This document shows positions 43,636 to 54,926 of a stretch of DNA of 64,000 bases, piece after piece. This DNA is from Flectonema sp. DT1601 (Eukaryota; Euglenozoa; Diplonemea; Diplonemida; Diplonemidae). The DNA is taken from positions 572,501 through 636,500 of the forward strand of contig OZ025838.1 of assembly GCA_964019425.1 (NCBI GenBank), read 5' to 3'. Numbering within the stretch: position 1 is the stretch's first letter; every line of letters starts with the position of its first letter. The translations under genes and the position numbers were made by a program. Below the pieces are notes generated by a model that made no database searches, was not told the origin of the DNA, and saw only the letters and a list, made by a program, of their open reading frames with translations.

Positions 43636-46204
43636 ATGGCTGCTGTATCTGAAGGGATGCTGCCGAATATCGTACTGGAGATAAGTCAGCGAGGAAATGC
43701 TGTCCTTCAAAGAATGGAAGGCAGCAAACTGATTGACGAAGAAATGAAATACAGAGCGAAGAATCTTGGGATACCACTACCACCGGTTCATATTGAACTT
43801 GAAAGGTTGCAGAGATTAAGATGGGAACGTCAGAAGAAGGATAACACTGACGAGGAGTCGATATCCGACTTTAAGATGAGTATGGCTCCCATTCAGGGAA
43901 AAACAATGTTGGGAGACATATTCTGTCCTCAAAGCGATAGCCCGACACACGAAGAAAGCACCTCATCCCTCTTAGAACACCGAGGGATCTGTCCTGAGTT
44001 ACTAGCTAAGGTTAATTGCATGGACGGTGCCTTAGAGTATACCTCAATGGGATCAGAGCTTAAAGCTTGGGTCGAAGACATCGTGGAAATGCAAAAAACA
44101 GGTATAGCATTATAAATACATTCCTAGACTAAGAATTAATTACAACAATATAAAACCAGAAACCACTGAAGGAAGTACAGAAGACACACCTCCCGCAGTA
44201 AGAGAGGAACAGCAAAAGGCAACCAAATCAACAGATCAAAAAGAATATTTAATTAATATTCATCTCCTTCAGGCTGTTAGACAGATCAATGCAGTCAGTG
44301 AAGCACTGAGACTGGTAGTTGGTGGTAGAGCTCCAGCTGCCTCTCTTGGAGTGTTCTTACAGCCATTAGTTGACCCACCTGCCGTAACAGACGAAGAAGG
44401 AACTTTAGAAGAAGCAATAGCGACACTGAAAAGTGATATCATCTCATGGGCTAGTGATGTTCGTAGACACCCTTCACAACTCCTGGCAAGAGAAGCTGAC
44501 AAGAAACCAACAGGCAGCGACACAGACTCTACAGAAGTCGACGACGAAGACAATTCTGACTCCGGTGATGCTAAGAATCCAAAGAAGGAACTGCTCTTGA
44601 CTCTACGTGAGGGAGCTGATAATGGTTTGTTATTGGTCTTAATTTGTATAATTAAAAGTTAGGTAAACAAAACTACCACAACATTCCACAAACAGCTGCA
44701 CCATCGAATACTATGAAGCAGACTACTGAGACGGATGCTACCACACTAGGTAATGATGGTAGTCGAGGAGCTATCTTACAGGAGGCTACTCGTAAAGAAA
44801 ACTCTTGTTATGCTGATGGTGTTCAAGCAGCTGCTGCACGAACTGGCAGGTCGCTAAACCCCCTGCAAGTTAGAGAGATTCTACAGGAGTTTTATAATCA
44901 ACCGAAAAACGGTTTATCATCACCGTTGAGAAAGAAACAAAAGACCCGCTTAGAAAGGCGATACATCGAAACCTTAAAGAGAGAGAGCGAGCAAACTGAG
45001 AAACTAAATCTCGTAATCAACCGACTGAAAGAACAATTAGAAGAGAAAGACAAGTTATTAATTCAAAGCGATGATGGACCTGAAGACTCCGTCAGCTTTG
45101 GCGTCGACGTCAAGGGAATATCTAAAAAAGTAAAGAAAGGTATGTTAAAAACCCCCTCCAATACAATCACATCAATCACCACTACTAACATAAACACAAC
45201 TAACAGAATGGACAATGGTTGAAGCCATGTCATCTCGTAGAGTAAAGGAATTAGAAGCAAAAGTTCAAGAAATAGAAGAAGATTTTAACACAGTGAAGGC
45301 AGCTTCTTCGCAATCTCTGTCTCTTTTTGAAGGTCTTAAAGCTGACTATGGAGTTCTCTGTAATGAATTGGCTCTCATACGAAAACAGTGGGAGCAGAAA
45401 GAAGAAGAGATAAAAATCAAGGAAAAGGAAATTGCACTCCTACAGCAGGGAAGGAGAAGGGATGACCAGGTATGAACATGAATACTATTTCATCACTCGT
45501 AAGTATAATTATTTATTCACAACTATCTACAACAGGTTTGGAGAACTCGTCTGTTAGAAGTGTCGAGGGCGGTGGTATCCTCAGCAGTTTCATTACCCAA
45601 CCATTTGAGTATTATAAAAAGTACCTTACTCGAAGATAAGCACAAACAAGGTTGGCAACAAGATGTTACTGCAGAACTTGACCAGGCGACAACAGTTATG
45701 CAAACACTAATAAATAAGACGATGAAGTACGCACCACAAGAAGGATTTCGTATTACACTTGATCAAGTAACAAGAGTAATGTCTGATGACACGAATACTC
45801 CAGGGGTATCTGTTGAACCAGGATCAAGTCAATTCGAATTTAAATTATTTGATCAGCTACAAGAAAAGATTGAAATGCTAGCAACTGAAAATAGATCAAA
45901 ATTTCGTGAGGCTAGATACATAAAAAGTGTAATAACTTACGTATGTCAAACAGTAGAAGCATTCATATCTGGTGACTACGGAACTGATATCGACGTTGAT
46001 AAACCAATGACCTTCCCTCCTAGTCACGTAGTAGCTCAAGACAAAGACTATGCCTATGCATGGTTAGATGAACGTAAAATGCTAGAAGAAGTCTTAACCA
46101 CATTAAACCTCTTCGTTAGACACGGAGGAACTAAACCAAACTCCGTCAACTCACTTGTTTCCGTATTGGGATTGTGGAAGGAAGGCATGACAAAAACACA
46201 ATAG
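43636..46204 (+). CDS. Unrecognised coiled-coil protein, 5 exons
   Basis: Exons 43636-44101, 44160-44624, 44696-45139, 45207-45469 and 45536-46204 join in frame to 768 residues. The introns are 58, 71, 67 and 66 nt with donors GTATAG, GTTTGT, GTATGT and GTATGA and CAG acceptors; the third shows an ACTAAC branch-site-like sequence. It is the most intron-rich gene here. Residues about 355-425 (LERRYIETLKRESEQTEKLNLVINRLKEQLEEKDKLL) and the exon 4 region (RRVKELEAKVQEIEEDFNTVKAA ... KEEEIKIKEKEIALLQQ) are coiled coil. The rest is acidic and partly disordered, with a helical C-terminal domain encoded by exon 5. I recognise no family; cytoskeletal or flagellar scaffolds look like this. The TTCCTTCAG at 43487 lies 148 nt upstream with short upstream ATGs between. 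Confidence 0.75.
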
Positions 46205-46457
46205 AAACCCTTTTCAGGATATTGTTATATTAATGTTTGGTCTAGCTTTCTTTTTTTATTTTGGTATTATACGATGTTGGTTTGCTTTACATTTACACAC
46301 AATAAGTGGCAGTTTAACACTCGTGTAAACCTTATTAAGTTTTTTTTTTGTTATTCTGTCAATCACAAAATGTGACTGCACTACTTGTAGAGTAGAATAT
46401 TAACTCAATTCGTGTAAACAGGTCAGATTTAAAGGAAAAAAAAAAAAAAAAAAAAGA

Positions 46458-47726
46458 ATGGCTGATTCTGATACCAAAATGGATGTTGATGAGACAGAGC
46501 AACCACCGATTGGAAGAGTAGAACAGGCCCGACTTGATGCTTACTACCAATTTGACTATCCTACTGAATTAATGGAAAGATGGCTTGGGTATGGTGACAG
46601 CTTCTTATTCAGAAGAAGAGAATTTGTTTTTCAAAGAACTGCTGCAGACGGAAATGCAATGATGGCGAGATATAAGTCCTTCGATGATGCTGCTGCTTTA
46701 CGAAATGGTTTACTTAACTTTAGACCTGATCGTGTTGAAATTGGACCCGTTTACACACATCAGCCTAAACTAAAGGACAAGGCAATCGGAGTATTTGAAG
46801 CAACCCAACGAGAATTGATATTCGACATTGACGCGTCTGATTATGATGACATCCGAGTGTGTTGTCAAGATAAGAAGATGTGTGATCAGTGTTGGGAATT
46901 CATGATTTCTGGAGTGACGATATTAAATAAATTAATTAGAAAAACATTCGGTTTTAAACATCTGCTTTGGGTGTTCTCAGGACGACGAGGTATCCATTGC
47001 TGGGTTTCTGACGAATCAGCGAGAAAACTAACAAACGATCAACGAGCAGCACTTGCTCGTTATGTTCAAGTACACGTTGGAGGAAAGACGTTAGAAGACG
47101 TACGTCTCACCATCGAGAGAGACTTACAACACAATTGGATGCACCCGACTATACAGGAAGTTCTTTCAGATGTTGAATCTGCTTTTTCAAGAATAGTTCT
47201 TAACCCTGACAATGCCAACAACCTCAGCAATAAACAAGTATCTAACTCTATATTATCATGTATAAAATCACGTATATCACCCGGCCAATCGGGAGATGCC
47301 ATCACAAAAATCTCCGGCATATTAGATAAGTGTGTTGAAGGACAATACACGCCTGCCCACGCTTGGAAATTAATTAATAAAATAACAGGACCTGAAAAAC
47401 GATCAATCACTTGGATATATAAAGTCATTGAGTTCATATACACATATCCAAGACTTGATACAATGGTCTCTACAAAGAGAAACCATTTACTTAAATCACC
47501 GTATTCCGTTCATCCTGGAACAGGTCTTATTTGTGTTCCTTTCTTAGAAGATGAGTTAGATACGTTTAAGCCGTTTCGTGATGCTCCTCATGTTGCTAAT
47601 TTAAAGACTAAAGGATTGCCTCGTATTGAAATCTTTCAAGAATATGTATCAGGATTGGAAGGTAAGATGGATACCTCTGACGATGTAACTGAACGAGATA
47701 TCATTGACGTTCCTATGACTGGGTAA
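46458..47726 (+). CDS. PRI1: DNA primase small subunit
   Basis: A 422-residue protein with the archaeo-eukaryotic primase core: the catalytic Asp pair in FDIDASDYDD (D123, D125), the adjacent zinc cluster CCQDKKMCDQCW (C135/C136, C142, C145), FGFKHLLWVFSGRRGIHCWVSDE near 163-185, and a C-terminal HLLKSPYSVHPGTGLICVP segment. With the large subunit it makes the RNA primers that DNA polymerase α extends. The length matches the usual 400-420. The N-terminal YYQFDYPTELMERWL is also typical. Nuclear. Intronless. Only a weak AG site (46421) precedes the start. Confidence 0.97.
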   Translation: MADSDTKMDVDETEQPPIGRVEQARLDAYYQFDYPTELMERWLGYGDSFLFRRREFVFQRTAADGNAMMARYKSFDDAAALRNGLLNFRPDRVEIGPVYTHQPKLKDKAIGVFEATQRELIFDIDASDYDDIRVCCQDKKMCDQCWEFMISGVTILNKLIRKTFGFKHLLWVFSGRRGIHCWVSDESARKLTNDQRAALARYVQVHVGGKTLEDVRLTIERDLQHNWMHPTIQEVLSDVESAFSRIVLNPDNANNLSNKQVSNSILSCIKSRISPGQSGDAITKISGILDKCVEGQYTPAHAWKLINKITGPEKRSITWIYKVIEFIYTYPRLDTMVSTKRNHLLKSPYSVHPGTGLICVPFLEDELDTFKPFRDAPHVANLKTKGLPRIEIFQEYVSGLEGKMDTSDDVTERDIIDVPMTG

Positions 47727-47968
47727 AAGACTTGGTTGTTTTTACTTTTATTTATTGTTGTAGTGTTATCGATTTTGTTTTAGAAAATTTGTTCAAAATT
47801 TCCATTTTTTTTTTTTTTTTTGTTAATGAGATTGTCAAAATTCATTTATTTTATGTTTTCAGGTTCTACTACTAAGCAAAGAGCTTCTGCAAAAGAAAAT
47901 ATTTGTTTTGTTACCAAAATTAAAATTAAAATTGTTACATTCAACAGTAAAATAGTACTAAATAAACA

Positions 47969-49438
47969 ATGCGGACCTTAATTGTGTTATCGGTCCTATT
48001 GTTGTGCTCTGGTGAAGAGCTTACTCCGACCTCATTTACACCTGAATGTGAGTTGGTTAGAGATGTGAAAGTATCACATGGATCTGACAAAAATTATATC
48101 GGAATACTCCGCCGTACGTGTAATGAAAAACACGTAGTTGATTCATTCACGTGCGTTGATGGTGAAATATGCAAACGTGTAGAGAGTACAGAGCAATCTG
48201 TTAATATAACAAGTTTTGACATAGCTGCGAATCACGAATACACATCTGCATACACCACCGATAATAACATTCACTTTAAAATAAACAACAGCAATAATTG
48301 GTCAAAACTCTCAGGCATAACTCCGTCAAGCATTTCTATTGCTTCTTCTCGAGAATTTCTCTTCTTACTTTGGACTGAAAATGACTCAAGCAGACTACAC
48401 TACCACCTGACTAAGAATACTGGTGATGTTATTATTTTGGATAAAATTGATTGTGGTACTTGTATTCATACAAGGGTTTTGTACATGGAGCGTCTTGACT
48501 CATTTCTGACTACAGTTCTTGAGGGTGAATCTGATATTGTTGTTCGTCTCTTTGATGGTAAGAATGGATCCTTAACTCAACAAATAGTTAGAAAAATAAA
48601 TCCAAATTCACGAAAATACGGCAGCTACGATATCGAACTGCTAGGTGATGGTGTGTTTATTTTTTTTTCAAGATCCACACAAGGATAGAACAAGTACTTT
48701 AAAACAACCAAACAAACAGGACGCACAATAGCCTTGGCAATACCAACAATGAATGGATGGAATAAATGGGAGGTTGAATTAAGTGCTATCAGAGTCATTG
48801 AAAAGGATGTCGTAGAGTTCTCTAAGAATGACGAAATCATTGGAATCCACTCAGAATCTCATTCAACAGAAGTTAAGGTCACCGTACTTGAGAATAACGA
48901 ATATCTTGTTGGGTTTGTTGCCGCTGGAGCAATTAGATTTCACAAAGGAAACGTCTCTCCAAATGATCTGAGTACTGTGGTGACTGATGTTCATGGTCAC
49001 TTTTATATCTCTGATTCACATCATGTGAATTATGATATTGGCAGTACTAAAGAACAGTTTTCAATTGTTTACACTAACAGTGATCAGCTACTCTATGAGA
49101 GAGTTGCAAACACAACTGTGTTTGCTTCAGTGACTCACACGCCATCAACGATGCAACCGATTGAGATTGCAACACCACAACCTCGTTCAGGATACCGTCA
49201 GTACACTGATGATGAAAACGGTATTGGAACTCTTGTTATATTAGTTGCGATTGTCATGCCGATTGTTTTCATATCCGGAATATCAGTTGTGATTTGGGTT
49301 TGTTGTTGCTACGGTAGAGACATGGTTGTTGAAGTGAGAAATACATCAAAAGATATTCATAATTACCAACACAAGGTAATCAACGGAGTGATAGTTGAGA
49401 AACAAGAATTATCTCCATACCCTCAGTCGTTAACATAG
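47969..49438 (+). CDS. Type I membrane protein, 2 exons
   Basis: Exons 47969-48650 and 48720-49438 join across a 69-nt intron (GTGTGT ... AACAAACAG) to 466 residues; without splicing the frame stops within the intron. It has a signal peptide (MRTLIVLSVLLLCSGEE), an ectodomain of about 390 residues with several N-glycosylation sequons and repeated hydrophobic strands that may form a β-propeller, a membrane helix (GTLVILVAIVMPIVFISGISVVIWVCCCYG) and a short tail of about 40 residues. No family recognised. TATGTTTTCAG ends at 47862, 106 nt before the ATG. Confidence 0.75.
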
Positions 49439-51373
49439 TCAGATGGCAAATATAACATGTCTGCGATAATAATAATAAATCAACCTGTGAACAACAGGAG
49501 TGATTGCCTTATAAGGAATGCCTTGGCGAGGAATATTCCTTTCTTCTTAACCTTGTCTGGTCTTATTTTTCTTTTTTTTTTTCCAACAATCATGACTTCC
49601 GATATTTATGATATTTAATGCAGTCGGTCGATTTCTTGTAGTCGACTTCTTTTCTACCCTTTTCGATCCTATACTCTCATGCCTAATAAAAAGGATATTG
49701 GAGTTTCTTGTTCCCTACGCGATTGGCTTTCTTATGCCACCTTGACTGTAAGTCTACTGTTTTCGTAGACACTTCTCCAATCTCTCGACTGCCATTTAAA
49801 CCCAAAGATTCTTCACAAGGAGATGTGATTTTCTGTTCTTATATTGCACCTTCCGTCTCATTTGACATTTCATCGTTATTTTTTTGTTTTTTTTGTTGCA
49901 AGAACTAATTATAAATATTCAGACTAAGAGCCGTTAGTTTTTTTTTTTTTTTTCCCCCCCCGTCAATTTAACGGTCAAGGAAAACAAAACATAAATGAGA
50001 GGAAAAAAAGATTAGCTAGTATCACTTTAACTTTTTTTGTGGTGGAACAGTGATTCCTTATGGGAAACCGAAATTTGCGGTAACCCGTCAAGCCTGAAGG
50101 AACTTAGTACCTTTTCATCTCAAATATAATGAGTTAGTAAACTATTAGTTTGTCTTGTGTTTTGTCCTCATTATTCCACGCGTTCCGTGTTTCTATTGTA
50201 AACCTACTCGTGTTGTCTGTTGCAGTTCGTCTTAAGCATCGCTTTCAACTGCGGTCTCTGGGCATGAGAGGACTCCGTGATCAGAGACCCAATTTTAAGT
50301 TCTAGTGAGCAACAGTTGAAATTTCATTTTAATATTTTTTTTTTCCCCCCAATAATTGTATGACATAACCTTTGGTTTTTCAAAATTTAAATTTTTTTTT
50401 TTTTTTTTTGAATTCTTTCTTTCCAGGGATGTTGTTCCCCAAACAACCATTTCACATGGTAATTTCATTTTTTCTTCTTTTTTTTCCATGTGCACACCTA
50501 CTTGCTTTTACTTTAAGGGGGACAGATCTCTTGATCTGGTTTGCTGGAAATTGAGTTTAATTTGCTACCGCGAACCCTGAAGAGCTACTTAACTTAAATA
50601 ATTACTGTAGGTCTTTTTCTAAATAAGCCTTTTTACGTTTAACCCATTTATTATTATTATTATTACTTTCAAAGGTCACTGCGAGGACTCCATTGGTCTG
50701 AATTGTAATGAGAGTGAGAACATTGCGAGAGGAGGTGATGATAACATTTTTTTATAACGATTTCATCTGCGCAAGTTCAGTCTCATGTGCTACTAAAGTG
50801 ATGTAAGGTATCCATCACTAAAGTAAGCTCATAAGACTCACGTACACATATGTATTCCCTTCTTGTTGCAACGGTAGTGTAATGCCGCTATTTCTGTCTT
50901 CTTCCTTATTTTATATTTCACATATGCGGGGGCAATGAGACGACTCCATTATTTCCCAGTTATGTTTCCCCTCTTTATATTTATTTTTTCTTTTCTTCGT
51001 AAAACTGACTCGTTACTGGAAATAATTCATTGTCCCAAGTAGTGTATTCATGCCAGCCTTTCTGGAGCATGTTGGGTACCGAGTGAGTCACCACATGTTT
51101 TCACTGACGGTTAGCAAAAAAGAAATGCTTCTTTCTATCCTGTCAACAGATAGTACTTTCATTTTCGTTCTGTTTATGTCTGTTTTCACCAAATTAACTT
51201 ATCATCCACTGCGATCGATTGATGAGTTTGTACTTGTTCTTGCGTCCCCTAGTAATGTTTATACAGGGATAAAAATAATTTTATGACTTTTTCTCAGGCT
51301 ATCTTTACTTTGGTGTGTGTGGTGTATTTATTTGTTGTGTCGAGTGATCGCATAGCGAGATCTTTTTTTTTTA

Positions 51374-51404
<31 letters not shown>

Positions 51405-51713
51405 GATTAAATTTTATTCAGCGATACGAACCTTTTTTTTTTAGAAATGGTGTTTCATTCTTCATTTCTCTCTTTGCTATTATTTAGCCAACGGGGTTTG
51501 TGGTAGCTTCCCAAGCTGAGATTTCAAGAAAGTTAACCCTAAGTTTCTATTTATTATTGTTATTATTATAACTACTTTAGTTTTAACAAATGAATGCGTA
51601 AAAAGCTGTGCAGTTTACTTTTGTACCGCCCCTCGATGTGAAAACATGTCCTGAGAGTTACTTTATTTTTTCGATTTTCAGAAACAGGTTGCACCAGTAA
51701 GCAAAATATAAAT
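49439..51713. other. Intergenic 2.3 kb, no gene
   Basis: No supported gene. At about 50252-50290 a GGTCTCTG / CAGAGACC inverted repeat encloses a 22-nt loop. T-runs and an (ATT)n stretch (about 50650) occur. CGATTTTCAG at 51681 precedes the transporter by 32 nt. Confidence 0.55.
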
Positions 51714-53033
51714 ATGGATAAGCCTATGAAATATGTAGTTTGCCTGGGGATTAATTTCCTGTTGGTGTACTTAGCCTTCAACGGAGCTCAGAACTTATTG
51801 ACTTCGTCTGATGATAAAATCGGCCCTTTTAATTTAGGGAGTTGGAGTTTAGGAACTTTATACTTAGCGAATACTATTAGTGGTTTAGCGGTCGCTGTTC
51901 CAGCTGCTTGTTTGTCAACAGATAGGAATGTGATGGTGTATTGGGTGATTACTATTCCCGTGTTTATTGTTTGTAATGTTGTTTTTGAAAAATATACCTT
52001 GGTACCAGCTTCATTCATTGGAGGGTTGGGAGCAGGAGTGTTATGGACTGCTAATGCTGGTTACCTCTCAAGTTGTATTTCTCTCGCAGATGATCCACGT
52101 AGAGCTCCATTGCTTACTGGTGTATTCTACTTCTTTTTGCAAGCATCACAGATTTTTGGAAATCTGTCATCATCATTATTCCTTCACCATATTGATCATG
52201 GTAGAACTTGGCTATTCATCTTCTACTGCTCTTCTTGTTTATTAGGAATGGGTGGCATGCTTATGCTTCCTAATCTAAAACGTGAGCACCAACCCCAAGA
52301 TCTTCCTCTCTGTACTAAGTTGTTGGGAATTGTTAACGTGACTAGGAAGGATGTTAGAATGCAATTACTAGCATTGGTATTTATTTATTCTGGAATGACT
52401 CAAACATTCTTCTATGGTGTATTCCCTAGCTGGATAAGTGAAAGCCGTAGTGATGAAGACATCGGATACGTCATGGCTCTTTTTGGAGTCGGAGATGCTC
52501 TATTTTCATTATTCTTAGGATGGTTAGGCAGCAAATATAAAGTTGGTGTATTTCTTGTAATCACTGTTAGTAGTTTATCATGCTGTGGTGGTATGGCACT
52601 ACTCGCCCTTCTCAACGGTCATCACACTCTACTAACATTCATGGCGGTAGCTTTTCAATTTGGTATTGCCGATGCTGGTTTTAATGCAATGATGATTGCA
52701 AGTATTTCAATCATTTTCCCAAAGTCTCGCAATGCAAGTATGGTGTATAACTCTATCTGTGGTTTCGCTGCTCTTCAAACTTTCCAAGCAATGACCACCG
52801 CGGTTACTTTCTTCTACAACTCTGTGGTGTCAAAATGGGTTCAGCTAATAGTGCTTGGAAGTACATTACTGATTGCGTACATCGCTTTCGGTGTGTTAGT
52901 TTTCGTTTATATGAATGGCTCGGATGAAGCAGCAGATCAAATTACTGAAAACGACTCAGAAAGTGAAAAAGAAAGTGCAACTGAAAAAGACAGATTGATC
53001 CCACATGGGGAGATCCAAGAAAAAGATGAATAA
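51714..53033 (+). CDS. UNC-93-like MFS membrane protein
   Basis: A 439-residue protein with 11-12 hydrophobic segments. The order and motifs fit the UNC-93 branch of the major facilitator superfamily: an N-terminal helix followed by FNGAQNL, the hallmark GLGAGVLWTANAGYLS near 106-121, and a loop into the second half after about 200 (KREHQPQDLPLCTKL). The tail is acidic and hydrophilic (about 40 residues). Family members range from a potassium-channel regulator to nucleic-acid-receptor chaperones; transport substrate is generally unknown. Intronless. The pre-start AG at 51680-51681 follows CGATTTTC. Confidence 0.85.
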   Translation: MDKPMKYVVCLGINFLLVYLAFNGAQNLLTSSDDKIGPFNLGSWSLGTLYLANTISGLAVAVPAACLSTDRNVMVYWVITIPVFIVCNVVFEKYTLVPASFIGGLGAGVLWTANAGYLSSCISLADDPRRAPLLTGVFYFFLQASQIFGNLSSSLFLHHIDHGRTWLFIFYCSSCLLGMGGMLMLPNLKREHQPQDLPLCTKLLGIVNVTRKDVRMQLLALVFIYSGMTQTFFYGVFPSWISESRSDEDIGYVMALFGVGDALFSLFLGWLGSKYKVGVFLVITVSSLSCCGGMALLALLNGHHTLLTFMAVAFQFGIADAGFNAMMIASISIIFPKSRNASMVYNSICGFAALQTFQAMTTAVTFFYNSVVSKWVQLIVLGSTLLIAYIAFGVLVFVYMNGSDEAADQITENDSESEKESATEKDRLIPHGEIQEKDE

Positions 53034-54926
53034 TCCTAAAAAACATAGCAGTCAAAAATTTTCTCCTTTTTTGCGACCATAAAGCACCACTTTTCTCACT
53101 GACTGGGGGAGCATTGCACAACTCACTAACGTTTTTTCTTAGAATCGTTCGGTTACGATATTTCTAACAAAGTACAGATGACGTCTCTTCAAAGATTTAC
53201 CCCATGAAGTTTGGGAAGTTACTTGGCAGAATTGGACTGAGTGTTGCGGCGCAATAAAAAGCCGGTTCGATCCATTTCTTTTTTTTTTTTTTCGTACCTA
53301 CACACCCATTGTTCGGTAGAAAGAGAATTGTGGCAGGCGTAACTAACCTATTCCTTTATTAGGATTTTGTACCGGGTTGCGCACAAATAAAACGTTTTTT
53401 TTTTGTTGCCGCTGCGATCAACAAAATACAAGGTTTATCTGAATGGTTTTTTTGAAATTTTGGTGACATTTATAAGAAATTTGGTCGCAAAAAAAAAAAA
53501 AATGAGCTGCCTGAGTCTTCAAGCAGTCCTGTCTTGTTTCATGGAATATTTTTATTTTCCAAACTAACTCATATTCTAACAAACGTGTAGCTTCTGCTGT
53601 CCTGCTGAAGCATCCTGAATCAATTTTTCAGTCTTTTTTTTTTATTTTTCACCTACGTTACTGAATTTAATTTGGAGGGACTTCCCAAGGGGTGAGATAC
53701 ATAGGTTGGACTTGTTGGCAATCATGATTTGCTCACAAGTAAGACTACGTCAAGTTTACCCCACTGAGATAATTTACCTTCTTTATCAACGTTAAATTAT
53801 TATTATTCAAAAAAGCTGTAACTTGTTGTTCAACGAGGATCTCCGTTGCCACAGTTTAGCTTAGCTGAATGTAAAAAAAAAAAAAAAAAAAAAAAAACTT
53901 ACCTGCTATATTGTCGTTAAATACGTCGTCTTTCCGCTATTTTCAAACAGAATGAGTGTATTGATTCTGATATTGACCTTTTTGGTGCGTGTTCTTGTCG
54001 CTGGCGTTCGATCGTATTAATACAATTGTCGTCATCACAGAAAAGAGAGAAAAAGAAAGAAAAAGAAAAAGAAAAGGTTTTTATTGTCTCCTGCGAGTGC
54101 TCTGGATTTATTAACCAAATTGGTTTGGGTTATATTCGACTTTCCCGTACCTACCTACGTGTCATCACTTTTCACGAGGAATAGAAAATAGTGCGTTTAG
54201 CACAATTTTCGATAATTCTAGCGTTAAAAGGGATTTTCTACAAGCTCTTATAAAGAGATGCCTGTCAAACTTACTTTGAAGAAGTCTGGTAGTCTGAGCT
54301 GCTTCTCATTCGCAAAGCAGAACATTTATAAGGATCAGTAGTTGCTTGCTATGTACTTCATTATTTGTTGAAAACTTTCCACAGAATGTAGTAATTCTGT
54401 GTTTCTGTGTTAAAGCTTCCCAGACTGCTGATCTCTTGCTGCCTTTCTTATGTAGGCTCTCTCCAGAGATTTTTTTTGAGAATTTTTTTTTTTTTTTTTT
54501 TCGGAGACCTTTTTTTTTTTTTTTTAAAAAAACACATCAAGAATTTTACTCTTAACATGTTTTCTAAAGACAATGTAATTCATTCTAAAAGTTATTGTTC
54601 TCAAGTTGACTTGCTGTTTACTTGTCGCTCACAAGAAATCCGACATACATATTCATTTTTAAGTATCATTTCGTGTGTGTTATGGTCAGTTACAAATGCC
54701 TTTGATGGTTTGCTTTTGTAGAGAGGTGATTGCTTTTGTTTTATATGACAGAAAAATACTTTCCCTCCCCCCCAAAAAAATCAGAATTGACAACACAGCT
54801 GATCAGTTTTTAGTAATGTTTTTTTTTTTTTTTTTTTCTCTTTTTTTAGAATTAGTTTAGCTTTTTTGATAAATATAATAATAATCACGTTGTCATATAT
54901 AGGTTCGTAGGTATACAAACACACAA
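53034..54926. other. Intergenic 1.9 kb, no gene
   Basis: No supported gene. Around 53223-53275 an A-box-like TGGCAGAATTGG is followed by GGTTCGATCC and a T-run, but the arms do not fold as a tRNA. A copy of the TTATCTGAATGGTTTTTT motif is at 53433. Confidence 0.5.

Noticed and set aside
53223-53275. tRNA gene with A box TGGCAGAATTGG and B box GGTTCGATCC
   Set aside because: Acceptor and T stems do not pair, the A-B distance is short and no anticodon arm forms. At most a degenerate Pol III remnant.
54346-54860. Hydrophobic frames before the receptor gene
   Set aside because: F-runs translated from poly-T; no conserved pattern.
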